The position numbers and the translations under genes were made by a program. DNA of 64,000 bases from Protopterus annectens (lineage: Eukaryota > Chordata > Ceratodontiformes > Protopteridae), in the NCBI RefSeq assembly GCF_019279795.1, contig NC_056750.1, positions 691,706,324 through 691,770,323 of the forward strand. Direction: 5' to 3'. The notes below the pieces were generated by a model. It was given only the letters and a program-made list of their open reading frames with translations, made no database searches and was not told where the DNA came from. Below, in pieces: positions 33,428 through 44,800 of the stretch (positions within the stretch are counted from its first letter, which is position 1; each line of letters starts with the position of its first letter).

Positions 33428-33809
33428 AAAGTCATGGCGATGGGACCATGCATTAAAGTCATGGCGATGGGACCATGCATTAAAGTCATGTTGTTGGGAC
33501 CATGCATTAAAGTCATGGCGATGGGACCATGCATTAAAGTCATGGCGATGGGACCATGCATTAAAGTCATGGTTATGGGACCATGCATTAAAGTCATGGT
33601 GATGGGACCATGCATTAAAGTCATGGTGATGGGACCATGCATTAAAGTCATGGTGATGGGACCATGCATTAAAGTCATGGTGATGGGACCATGCATTAAA
33701 GTCATGGTGATGGGACCATGCATTAAAGTCATGGTGATGGGACCATGCATTAAAGTCATGGTGATGGGACCATGCATTAAAGTCATGGCGATGGGACCAT
33801 GCATTAAAG
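33428..33809. repeat. 27-bp minisatellite, 14 units
   Basis: Unit starts TAAAGTCATGGTGATGGG and ends ACCATGCAT. Fourteen units follow each other without length change. The only variation is at three adjacent positions: GCG in units 1, 2, 4, 5 and 14, TTGTT in unit 3, GTT in unit 6 and GTG in units 7-13. The multiple-of-three length leaves several frames open on both strands (9-residue repeats such as KVMVMGPCI), which is not evidence of a gene. Confidence 0.97.
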
Positions 33810-34049
33810 TTCAACACAAAAGGTGTAGTATTGTACTGTTTGGAAAACAAGAACATGCTTTCACCTGCACTATAAATGACACCTCATTCAAAACACATAC
33901 TGTCCACAGAGACCAGCAAATGTTCATGGATAATAAGCTGTCCTTTAGGTATCAACTGCAGTTATGAAATCCCTCGACTTGGCATAACTAATCCCTAAAG
34001 TGATATGATTTTATAAACCTATTATATACATGTGGAATTTGAATCAGCC

Positions 34050-34190
34050 ATGAGCCTAAAAGTCTTAGTTCTGAAGAAGTCCTGAGGGTATTTGGGATGA
34101 AAGTACATGAACAGGGGCTGTTTAACCTGTATGTGTTAAACTTTGTCATTGTGTTGAATAATAAAATCATATTATATTGATCATCACACT
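34050..34190 (+). mobile_element. Possible PLE 3' tail
   Basis: TTCTGAAGAAGTCCTGAGGG and GGGATGAAAGTACATGAACA followed by an AATAATAAAATC stretch resemble PLE 3' ends. No coding part is present. Confidence 0.35.
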
Positions 34191-34299
34191 TCATGTCAGT
34201 CCTTGGATCTTTAAATTCATTTAGGGGCACTCTGTGATGACCATCTTGAGGGTTTTGTTTTGCATTTAACATCAAAAATAGTGAAAGTCATGCAGAGAA

Positions 34300-34500
34300 T
34301 TCTAATGGGATGGCTTATTCTAATGGGATGGCTTATTCTAATGGGATGGTTTATTCTAATGTGATGGCTTATTATAATGGGATGGCTTATTATAATGGGA
34401 TGGCTTATTATAATGGGATGGCTTATTCTAATGGGATGGTTTATTCTAATGGGATGGCTTATTATAATGGGATGGCTTATTATAATGGGATGGCTTATTG
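34300..34500. repeat. 18-bp minisatellite, 11 units
   Basis: Unit TCTAATGGGATGGCTTAT with variants TATAATGGG and GATGGTTTAT. The order of variants repeats (units with GTTTAT followed by units with TATAAT appear twice), suggesting block duplication of several units. Confidence 0.95.
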
Positions 34501-34569
34501 CTTTTCTAGAGGGTAGCAATCATCAGGTCATCAGCCACCTTTAGTTCATAGTTAAAAGGAGCTTTCAGT

Positions 34570-35740
34570 CAAAAGTGATCTAGCTTTTTAACCAGGTTAC
34601 AGGAGAACATGAGATGGGACATGATCTACTTAGATTTTACCAAGGTCTTTGATTCAGGCTGATAGGAGAACTACAGGGGTTATGGCTAGAGCTGAGTGTG
34701 ATTTGGACTGCTGAATGTTTGAGAGTTAGGACAAAAAAGGCTGGGATGAAAATAAAGAACAGAACTCATGGAGTAAAAACATGGATTAGTTCTGAGCCCC
34801 ATGTTCCTCAACAAGTTTGCCTTTGACATATTTGAGGGAATAGAAAACAAGGCCAATCTATGTGCCAGTGACACAAAGTTAGATATAACAGTTGAGGATG
34901 TGGAAAAGTCTAGGGAAGGATTTGGAAAGGCTGACTATGTAGGCAGAAAAGTGGTAGCTGCTTCATTGCAGTCTGCAAAGTAATACACTTCTGCAACATC
35001 CATAATGTGAAGAGTCAACTGGTAGAGTGAGATTAACAGCAACAAAGCAGAAATAGGATCTGACAATGTTTATAATCCCTGACATGGACTACTGTGAGAA
35101 GAGGGAGGGAACATTAACAACAGTAAACAGAATGCTGGGATGCTTCCTAAGTGGTATACATTCCAGAAGCAAAGAGGTGAACTTCTGCTTTTCTCACCAC
35201 CAGTTAGGCCACACCCTGAGTGTTCTCTGAAGGTCTGAGGTACATACAACAAGCAACAACAAAGTCACCAGGCTGCTGGTTCAAGTCAAGAGGAAAACCA
35301 CCAGCAGGATGAAGTATAGGGAGAGGAAAGGATATATACAAAACTTGTGGAGATGCCACTCTTGCCACTGCAGATTAAAAGAGACAAGTTTGATTTGCTT
35401 TGGATGCATAATATCACGTAAGGGAGGTGTGAAGGGATATCTTGAACATGACTGTTAGAGGGCGGAGAAAGACACTGGTTGTATTGACCATCTTCATCTG
35501 GGGATCTGTGAAAGTGTTTTGTAATTGAGAGGTAGTAGATCCATGGAATGGGCTACCAGAATGAATGGTGTAGAGGGAACTAATAAAGTCATTCAAATGA
35601 TTATGAGGCTAGTGAAAAAAGGGTAAGGGAGAAGATATAGATGGAGATTGAGTAGAGCTTTTAATGCACTTAAAGGATAGGCTAGAGAGGCTTACTGTTC
35701 ATTCTGACAACAAGCAAATGTGATTTCATTTATCTTCTTG
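34570..35740 (+). mobile_element. Old CR1/L3-like LINE fragment
   Basis: Scattered blocks of a Jockey-group reverse transcriptase: DMIYLDFTKVFDS (motif A), then NKFAFDIFEGIENKANLCASDTKLDITVEDVEKS (here as NKFAFDIFEGIEN and LCASDTKLDI; normally CADDTKL), a thumb region, and WNGLPE near 35545. Frames are broken throughout. It is far more diverged from the CR1 copy at 49198 than are the other CR1 pieces, so it belongs to an older subfamily. Confidence 0.6.
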
Positions 35741-36890
35741 CTCTAATGGACAAATGCATAGACTACTAGATGAATATCAAGTTACATCCTTGTAAATATA
35801 TTCCCAGTTGCCACTATAAATCTTATGTTTTGTACTAGTTAAGCAACCTTATGTTCACTCATTTGGTATGGAACAATTTAGCCTCAGCAATCTTGAGGAC
35901 AAGCACCATGTCAGGACATGGTAATGCGTTAAGTGTTTAACTAAGTTTCCTTCACAAAATTTCAAATGCTGTTTATACTGCTCCTATCTTTTTACTTAAA
36001 GCAAGGTCCTTGTCCTTGATTGATACTGACATCCTAACTCTTCCTTCCCCCTTCATCCCAATTTTACTCTCCTAGTATTGGAATGTTTTCATATAAATTA
36101 AATCCTTCTTCATGGGAGTTGTTTCTAATATTACATACAGCCTTCCACTGTTCCCTGTTGCTTCCATTGCTTGCATTGCTGGTTCCTCCTCAGAGATATT
36201 AATTTATGCCTAGACAACATAACAACAATGGAGATACATAGGTAAATGAATCTGCTTCTGTTCTACCACATTTTAGAGCTACTGTTGCTTTACTGGTCAT
36301 TCTTGGCACATAATGAGAAGCCTTCATGGTCCTTAGTTGGGAAATATGGTTCCTTGAATCCTAGCTAGAAATGAGAAATTCTGCACCATGCATTCTGTCA
36401 GAAGTTCAAAACTTCTCTTCCTAAATGATTCACTGACAACCAATGCTCATACTGCACCTAATGTCATCACCACTGCAGATGAATTCATAGAGGATCTGTT
36501 TATTTTTGTCAGTGGACTAAAACATGTGCATAAATAATATAAATTTGACTAAGTATTAACTGTCTTTGTAAGTGTATTTTCTTTCTTTTTATCCAATTAT
36601 CAACCATTATGATGTTCTGTCTTCTAAATTATGTTTACATAAGTTTATTGGTTCACAGGGAATTACAAGGCATATAGTCCAGGAGGCCTTTAAGGAGCTT
36701 AGAAAATCCCCCATTGACCTAAAGCACTGTCTGGTTAAATGACGCATTAAAGGTTGCACAGTAGACAAATGACAACAAAAATATTCAAACCCTATACCCT
36801 TGGCACAGGAAGCAACTCATAAACAAGTCAGAGATTCTGTTCTCTGCCTTAAATGCCAGACTAAAGTTCAGCTTACACACATGTGAGCGT
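35741..36890. other. No recognised gene or repeat
   Basis: AT-rich, short frames only. Confidence 0.4.
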
Positions 36891-36892
36891 TT

Positions 36893-36893
<1 letters not shown>

Positions 36894-36945
<52 letters not shown>
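36894..36945. repeat. (CA)n microsatellite
   Basis: About 26 uninterrupted CA units. Confidence 0.98.
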
Positions 36946-36948
<3 letters not shown>

Positions 36949-37429
36949 GTAAAGATGCAAATAATTTTCTCATAGGAACAACAAACACTCACCACAAAGC
37001 AACAATGACGACACATTATACAACTGATTGGGGAATCAAACATCAATGCATATAATCCGAAGGCAAGTCTTTCACAATGAATTGTGCAACAACTGTACTT
37101 TTCCAAGACATAATTGCATAACCAGAACAGTCCTACTGGAATCACATTAATCTAGAGTATATCAAGTGATAACCTGTTGCTAGTATGCTGAACGTTTCAA
37201 AAGTAAGCTATGCTCTAACTTATGACAATTTTCCAGCTAATTACCCAGATGGGTATTATCTGATGTTGAGCTGAACATTTTACTGCCTTCAGAAGCCTAT
37301 TAATGTGAGTGGTAAGTCACTCCTCACACTGCCTTGCACTCATCTGCTCTGCCAGCTTAGTTTTAATTTTCCATGTTTTTTTAATGATGTGCTGCTTTTC
37401 CAACCAGCAATTAACAACAAATACTTTCC

Positions 37430-37760
37430 CATCACCTCACAGCAAGAGGTTCTTTGGTTTGATTCTCGGTTGGGGTGCTTTCTGTGTGGAGTCTGCATGT
37501 CCTTCCTGTGGTCACGTGGGTTTCCTCCGGGTGCTCCGGTTTCCTCCCATATCCCAAAGACATGCTGTATGTGGATTGGGCACTCTAAATTGGCCCTAGG
37601 TGTGAGTGCATGCGTGTGTGTGTCTACTGTGGAATGTTGGGCGCCGGGCTGGCAACTCGACACTGTAAAACTCCACTGCCAATCCTGAGAAGACAGGTGA
37701 TCCACTGTGGCGACCCTTATCTGGGAAAAGCCGAAAGAAGAAGAAGAAGAAGAAGACTTT
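37430..37760 (+). mobile_element. tRNA-derived SINE with RTE tail (tail type B)
   Basis: The head is the shared one: CACCTCACAGCAAGAGG, TTGGTTTGATTCTCGG (box B-like), GAGTCTGCATGTCC, GGTGCTCCGGTTTCCTCCCA, CCAAAGACATG, GGGCACTCTAAATTGGCCC. After a short TG-rich stretch it changes to GATCCACTGTGGCGACCC, GGGAAAAGCCGAAAG and a GAA run. That end matches the 3' end of the RTE LINE at 30236-33170. The GAA repeat at 37737-37755 is the typical RTE-style microsatellite tail. Confidence 0.8.
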
Positions 37761-37922
37761 CCCGTCTGTCATGGCATACACTGCCTGTGTAGAATAGCAA
37801 AAGTAGCTTGTAAATCGTCTGCTGTCTTGGAATTTTATAATCAGTTTCATGATGCACACCAGTCAGCAACACCAAATGTTTGTGATTATGTCTCACTACT
37901 AACACTTTAAACATATACGGGT

Positions 37923-37923
<1 letters not shown>

Positions 37924-38018
<95 letters not shown>
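37924..38018. repeat. (CA)n microsatellite
   Basis: About 47 uninterrupted CA units. Confidence 0.98.
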
Positions 38019-38021
<3 letters not shown>

Positions 38022-38404
38022 ATCTTTTAGGTGTTTTTTCACTCCCATGCTATTGGATCATGTCCTTGTTTGCCATCAGTGCAAATTGCTGATTAATTAC
38101 AACAGCAACCGTTTGTTCAGCTGTTTAGCTTTGTAACCTTCTAGATTAGTATATTAACAAAAAATGTATTCCCATGAAGAAACTGAGTAAGATGGTAAAA
38201 CGGGCTGCAATGCAATAAATGACTATTTCTGTTCATTCATTCACTCATTTAAAATGTTTTAAGATACAAAGTGTATCAAACAGTGTAGAAATAAGGTAAA
38301 AAATAAGACAATAAAGTTGCATAAAACTGGCAACTATAAAATCAGTCAATACAACTATAAGCAACATCACTGCACAGTGAGAAATTAAACCACATCTGTT
38401 AAGA

Positions 38405-38738
38405 CAGTTGATTTTGTCAGAGGAAGGTCATGCTTACCAAATCTGTTAGACGTCTTTGAAAAGGTCACTAAGGCAATACATGAGGGAAAATGGTGCATAC
38501 TGCCTACTTACATCTGGTTAAAGCATTTGACACAATAATCACATTGTAAAAAAAATATGGAACTTACCTCACAGCAAGAGGTCCTCTGGTTTGATTCTAA
38601 GCTGGGGTGCCTTCTGTGTGGAGCCTGCATGTCCTCCCTGTGTTCACATGAGTTTTGTCTGGCTGCTCCAGTTTCCTTCCACATTCCAAAGACATGTAGT
38701 AGGTGGATTGTACACTCTAAACTGGCCAAAGGTGTGAG

Positions 38739-38787
<49 letters not shown>

Positions 38788-39255
38788 ATGTGTGTGGTAT
38801 AGAAGAACAGGTGATGTAAGGCTAGCTACCAATCAGTGTAAACCTTGCCTCTAGATGATTGTCACTGTAGAGGTGACACCCCGACCCCATGTGCAAAAAT
38901 GGGAAAAGGGGTTGTGAATGGATGGATGGATAGCTAACGTGCTCACTTATAGGAACCAGGAGGTTAGAATTGGTGAGGCCACCTTCTTAAACAGGCCAGT
39001 CACCAGTGGAGACCCCTGGGCTCTGTGTTGGGCCCACTCCTCTTTCGCATCTGCTTTTCAGAAGTCAAAGGTAATGTCAAAGGCCTCTGGCTTACCAAGT
39101 TCACAGATGATTGCAGACTGGGAGCAGTCACTGAATCCCTCAAGATGAGAACACCCTTCAGGAAGGTCTAACACAGACTAACACTTGGCGCCAAACCATG
39201 GCTTAAAATTCAATACCAAGAAAGGCATTATAGTACCTTTCGGAAATCAGCCACC
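38405..39255 (+). mobile_element. CR1 LINE fragment D, split by a SINE
   Basis: The part before the SINE (38405-38550) reads RGRSCLPNLLDVFEKVTKAI, and the part after it (38930-39255) reads PVTSGDPW, LGPLLFRICFSEVKGNVKGLWLTKF and DDCRLGAV in shifted frames. Both align with consecutive parts of the CR1 ORF2 at 49320-50818. So one CR1 piece was split by the SINE at 38559-38930. It lacks both ends and has many breaks. Confidence 0.75.
38559..38930 (+). mobile_element. tRNA-derived SINE, tail type A, with internal TG run
   Basis: Starts within the head (TTACCTCACAGCAAGAGG, CTCTGGTTTGATTC), continues with GAGCCTGCATGTCC and CATTCCAAAGACATG, then a TG run at 38743-38784, and ends GACACCCCGACCCCATGTGC, AAAATGGGAAAAGGGG and a GGAT repeat. 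The end is the same as that of the minus-strand copy at 19120-19440. It lies inside CR1 fragment D. Confidence 0.8.
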
Positions 39256-39720
39256 CTATAATAGTAGATGTCCTTCTTTTTACTGTTCCAGTATTCTTTA
39301 CTAAAGGAATCCCCTGCCAAGGATAGCCCAATACCCAGCCAGTACACCAAAGCTTTAGGTTTTCAAGGACATTGTATGTCACACATATGTTCCCCTCTCA
39401 CGATGTAGGGAATAAAGTAAAGTGCAGACGTACATACCTCAAAACTGAATAGCCCCAGGAGGAACAACAGTCCAAGAAGAAGAGGAGGAACATGTGCATC
39501 CAAAAGGAAAAAAAGCAAAAGAAGTGCAGAAAAAGGGGGAGGATGGAGGGAGTGAATACTGCAACAGTTAAGAGAAGGACTTCTACTGTAATGGTAAGAT
39601 TTTAAACAACTGTACTATGTCCTTCTATATTACTGTTGCAGTATTCTTTACCAAATGGAGAGTACAAAAGCTCAAGAGGAAACTTGGGAGGAGGAATGCC
39701 CAGCAGGGCTGTCTAGAAAC
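39256..39720. other. No recognised gene or repeat
   Basis: Contains two similar words, TCCTTCTTTTTACTGTTCCAGTATTCTTTACTAAA at about 39270 and a like one (TTACTGTTGCAGTATTCTTT) at 39628, about 360 bp apart. Confidence 0.4.
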
Positions 39721-39790
39721 CAGGGCCGGTGCTAGCATTTTGGGGGCCCCCAGCAAGTTTCAAGTTGGGGGCTGTACTCAGGAGAATATA
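39721..39790 (+). mobile_element. hAT-like transposon terminus
   Basis: CAGGGCCGGTGCTAGCATTT followed by TGGGGGCCCCCAGCAAG is the usual look of one end of hAT-type non-autonomous elements (CAGGG...CCGG start). I found no matching right end within the following kilobase, so the element is truncated or its other end is decayed. Confidence 0.5.
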
Positions 39791-39908
39791 AAGTGTGACC
39801 ACATTGCCGTCACACCCCTTCCCTGTCAAGCTCATCCAGCACCATTTAACCATCAATGTATAGTGTCACTACATTCAGACCATTACAAAGACTTGGAAGT
39901 GCCAAGGT

Positions 39909-40066
39909 ACACACACTGACTGGCATTTAGTACCAATGTTACATTATGACAAGCCCCTGTACCACATCAAGGTAGCCACTCAGAAGTACATGCATACACT
40001 GACTGAAATTTAGTAGCAATGTTGTTACATTACAACAAACCTCTGTACCGCATCAAAGTAGCCAGT
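39909..40066. repeat. Two tandem copies of a ~80-bp unit
   Basis: ACACACTGACTGGCATTTAG...CACATCAAGGTAGCCACTC at 39909-39976 is repeated as ACACTGACTGAAATTTAG...CGCATCAAAGTAGCCAGTC at about 39993-40066. Confidence 0.75.
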
Positions 40067-40084
40067 CCCACAGAGTTACACAAA

Positions 40085-40480
40085 GACACCCCCACTGACT
40101 CTCACACACAGGACCTAGACACTCAAGACAACAAGATTCAATAGAGACACCCACACACAGGCCATCACACAGGACAGAGACACACAAGACTGACAGCTAC
40201 ACAGATTCTCGAACACAGGATATAGACAACCACTCATGCTGAAGACAGCACTACAGCAAGACTGAACATCAACACCCACACAGACTCCCACATACAAAAC
40301 AGACACTCACACAAGATAAAGGCAGCATTATAGCAAGACTGAACAGATGTCCACACAAACTCTCTCACACAGTACAGAGACACACAAGACAACAAGGCAG
40401 ACAGCTACACAGACTCTTGCACATAGAACAGAGATACCTACACATGAAGACAGCAGTACAGCAAGGCACAATAGGGTATT
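40085..40480. repeat. Degenerate CACAC/GACAG-rich tandem array
   Basis: Words such as ACAGCACTACAGCAAGACTG, GCAGCATTATAGCAAGACTG and ACAGCAGTACAGCAAGGC recur near 40240, 40325 and 40450, with CAGAGACACACAAGAC and AGCTACACAGA also repeated. The unit is irregular, about 80-125 bp, built from shorter CA-rich words. Confidence 0.65.
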
Positions 40481-40853
40481 CATGTTTGTCAACACTGCAT
40501 GAATGAGTATGTATATGCTTGTAGGCAAGTTAAAGTGTTCAGTCAAATCTCCAATTGATCAAAACAGTTTATTTTCTGTGTAGGACATGTTTCAGGTGTT
40601 TGCATTTGAGAGTGCAACACCTCTCTGACTCTCTCGCTATCTGTTTGTCAGGTAGTTTGAAGAAGTGTTTAAGGGTATAGAGAAGTGTTTTCTGTAAGGA
40701 TGGGTTTGCTAGGTGGTCAAAAGGTGTGATATCTAGCAGTGTTTAGGTCCCAAGAAGGTGTGTATGTAGCCAAGAGGCAAGGTATCAATCAGCGCCTACA
40801 TTGTTTGTGATGTAGGAGTCAAAAACCATGCTGCATCTGTGGTGAAAGTTCAG

Positions 40854-40856
<3 letters not shown>

Positions 40857-40897
<41 letters not shown>
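40857..40897. repeat. (TG)n microsatellite
   Basis: About 20 TG units. Confidence 0.97.
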
Positions 40898-40899
<2 letters not shown>

Positions 40900-41590
40900 T
40901 ATACATGCATGTCTTATTAGAAATGGTACAACATCAAGTGTTGTTTATTGTGTTTGTGACAGATATGTACATGCAGGCATTTGTGCGAATACTTATTTCT
41001 GGTGAGTGTAGTCTAGTGTGTCTGGCTGCATGCATGTATGTATTTACGAAAGTGTTTGTGCCATGACTGCTTGCGGTATGTGTCTTTAGATGCTTCCTGT
41101 GTATGTATTTATCTACATATGCAAGTGTATGAGAGAGAGAGAGAGAGAGACTGTGATCGTTTGGGGATTGTTTGGGGATTGGTATGGTCTCAGTGGGTTA
41201 GCAGTGTGTGCACATGCATTCAGTGAGCTGATCAGCAGTTTTCTGAGAATGTAAAATACATTTTGTGTTTCAGTCACTTGGGATAAAGCCTTTCCACTGC
41301 CCATCCAGTCTACCTTTCTTCTCCTGTTCCTTTTCCATCATATTTATTTCTAACAAAATTACTTTCTACTTTATCTCCTAACATCCCCCCTTTTCTTCAC
41401 ATCTGTCCTTCAAAACTCCCTACAATTGACTCTACTTTATACTATCTCCAACATTTTTTATTTTAACAAATCTAAGGTTATAAAATCAATATTTTTAATG
41501 TGTCCCTATTTTTGAGGCTTTATCCCGCCATTATTTTTGGCTTTGTCCAGATTTTTTGCACACTAACTGGTTGAGATCTATGTAAGTAAC
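40898..41590. other. No recognised gene
   Basis: TG-rich flank, a short GA run at 41131-41148, then AT-rich sequence. Confidence 0.4.
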
Positions 41591-41591
41591 T

Positions 41592-41661
41592 CCAGAGCTT
41601 TTCTTCCCAGGCCTCCAATGAAAACAGATTCTTGCCCAATTGGACTCTCCCGATAAACAAA
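41592..41661 (+). mobile_element. L2 LINE 3' tail
   Basis: TTTTCTTCCCAGGCCTCCAA, TGAAAACAGATTC, ATTGGACTCTCCCGATAAAC and a run of A. It matches the L2 3' end at 58078-58165. Confidence 0.75.
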
Positions 41662-41849
41662 AAAAAAACTTCCTTCCCTGGCTGGCTGCTCCAGTTCAGA
41701 AAACTAGAACTTACTTCCTTGGCTGCTGCAGACAGTCAGGTCCCTTGCTTTATTGAAGTGGACCTGATTGAGTGCAGCTTACTGGCGACAGTTAAAAAAA
41801 AAAATAAGCAGAATCACGCGGTGACATTACACAGCTGTGTGAACATCTA

Positions 41850-44800
41850 GGACTCACTGAACAAGGAGCAGAAGAGGTGGAGAAACCCGCTGCTGTTTCA
41901 TGTGCGGGGCCTTACATGCGGGGAGATAATGGGAGACTCCCCTCGGCCATGGGTTTGGTGGGTGCCTAACGCTAGTTATGCAAAAAAACCCATGCAGAAT
42001 AGCCCTGGCATAACCAAATCTAATGCTGGAAACCACATCCAGTTTGCGATGTTTAGTAAGGGTACAGATAGAAGTCCAAATAGCATCCTCAAGGATAGAA
42101 GTAGTATCCAGTCCTTTGAAAAAAGCACCAGAGGAAGCGACAGCCCTGGTAGAATGAGCGCTTACAGAAACAGAAATATTTTCTCATGAAAGGAGTAACA
42201 AAAAGAAATGGCCTTAGAGATCCACAAAGAAATGGTTTGCTTAGAGACAGCTAAGCCTAGAGATCTAGGATGAAAAGAAACAAAAAGTTGCTCAGACTTG
42301 CGAATGATCTCAGTCTTATCAAAATAATATCTGAGCTGTCTATGCAAATCCAAGGTGTGAAGAACCTTCTCACTGGCAGACTGCGGAGAAGCAAAACAAC
42401 TGGGCAAATTAAGAGACTGATTAAGAAACAATTCATTAGCCAGCCTGGGCATAAAGTAAGGATTAGTATGAAGAGACACCATATCCCTAAGAAAACTAAA
42501 AAAGGAGTAAAGTAAGTGCCAAAAGAAGAATGTACAGTGCTGAAAGGAAGATGAAGCTGCAGGCTCAAAAGGAGCCTGAGTCAATTTTTCAAGAACGAAA
42601 TTAAGGTCCTAGGAAGGAGGAATAGGCTTCATGGGAGGCCAGATATGAAGGAAGCCATTAATAAATTGTTTCACCTCAAACCTAGAAGCCAGAAGAGGAG
42701 TCAAAGACAGACAAGCAGAAATTGCTGAAAGGTGAGCTTTAACTTACGAGTATGCCAACCCAGCATGCAGCAATTCACGCAAATAAGACAGAACCAAAGG
42801 AAACAGAAAGTGGATCCTGGTTATAAGCAAGACACCAGACATACAATCTCTTCCATTTAGACAAATAAAATTTCCTGGTAGGGGGTCTCCTGGGCTCCTG
42901 CAGAACCAAAAGCACATCCTTAGAAAAAGGTGCCTAAAGGGATCAAAACCCTATCACCCACAGTGTCAGCTGAAAAGTGGACAAGTGAGAATGTGAGTAG
43001 GTCCACCTTCTGAGGTAACTTGTGGTGATTGCCCTTGGCTAGGCGCAGATGTAGAGGAAACCAATGCTGTATGGGCCAAAACAGAGTTACCAAAAAGAGT
43101 TTTGGGGAGTCCTGTTCTATCATAAGCAGGACCCTTGTTATGAGAGGAATGGGAGGAAGGATGTACAGAAACATCACTTTCCATTAAAAGAGAAGGTGTC
43201 CACCTTCCATGCCAGAGGACTTGGGAGTGTGGTGCAAGAGAGAAAGTTGTCTGTTCATAGGGGAGGCAAAAATAACTACCTAAAGAGTACCCCATTGGTG
43301 GTCAATATCCAGAAACACATCTCTGTTAAGCATCCACTCATAAGCCTGTGTTATGGATCTGCTCAGAGAATATGCCACAATGTTCTGTTCTGAAAGAATA
43401 TAAACAGCATGAAGAATCACCTGATACCAGACAGCTGTATCTCAAACCTGAAGAGCTAGTCTGCAGAGGAGGTAAGACCATGTCCATCTCTTGCATATTG
43501 ATGGATCACATCACTGTGGTATTGTCTGTAAAGATTTTGAGAGGCTTGGAAGAAACAGAGTATGGAAGATCAGAAGAGCAAGGAAAGCTCTCATCACCTT
43601 GATGTTGATATGGTCCACCATCTGATAAATGGGCAAAAGGCCTTGATCCTTTAGAGGACTGAAAAAAGCCCCCAACCCTGTGTCTGATGCATCCAAAGAA
43701 ATTTTTGAGAAGGGACTGGGGGCTGAAAAGGAAGCCCTGGGTGGGGAGACTGCTGATGAATCCACCACTGAGCCTCTAACTTGAGGCATGAAAGAAGAGG
43801 AACTAGAAAATCTAAAGTATGAGAATCTTGAGCCATATTGACTTTAGGAACCACTGCAACTTCCCCATATGGAGTCTGGCTACAGGAAGCATTGGAATGA
43901 TGGAAGCCATGTAACCCATAGCCCTTAGAAACTCCATGGCTGTAATTAAGACCTGAGGAAGAAAGGACAGAAAAAAAAGGCAATTAGAGTCAGACCCTTA
44001 GGTAGTGGTAGGGAAGCCAACATAGGAATGGTCTGGAGTCCGCAACTGAGAAAAACATGATCCTGAGAAGCAGTCAGGAGGATTTCTGGAAATTTACTGT
44101 AAACGCTAGGCTTTGCAAGAGGCAAATAGAATAGTGGGGGTGCTGAATCAAGGTCTCTGCGGAGGAAGCATGAATGAGCAGGTTGCCCAGGAAAGGAAAG
44201 CTTTGTATACCCCATAATCCTGTAGAAGGCAATCACGGGATCAAGGCATTTTGTGAAAACCCTTGTGGCAGTAGACAGGCCAAAGACCAAAGCAGAAAAC
44301 TGAAAATGAAAGGAAAAAAATAGAGAAATGCAAAAATTTCCTGAAACAGAGATGAATAGGGGTATGAAGATAGGCATCACTGAAATCCAGACAGACTAGT
44401 AAATCCTGAGTTAGAAGAAGAGGAAACACAGTCTGAAGAGAAAGCATTCAAAAGGAAGGAACCTTTAGGAAGGCATTGAGCTGAGTAAGATCAGGAATGG
44501 ACCTCCAGGTGCCTTCTTTCCTGAGAACCAAATACATTCTGAAATAAAATCCTTCCCCCTTTGAGGAGCATCAACTGCTTGGATGGTGCCTTGAGACAAA
44601 AAGCTCTGAAGGACATCCAGAAAAAAAGGGCTGCTGTTCTTGAGGAGGTTAAAGAATGCTAAAAAAGGAGGAAGGAATTTCTACACCATGAAGTATCCCT
44701 GACGATTTATGGACAAAACCCAAAAGTCTTGAGTGATCCTTAACCAACTGGGAAGAGATAGGGAAAGACAAAGAAATAAAGGGACCTGACTTAGAATGGA

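Noticed and set aside
33428-33809. CRISPR-like appearance of the 27-bp array
   Set aside because: There are no unique spacers; units are directly adjacent. The host is a vertebrate.
33146-33967. Long open frames of 128-236 codons on both strands
   Set aside because: They arise from the 27-bp minisatellite, whose unit is a multiple of three. Openness in several frames at once shows there is no coding constraint.
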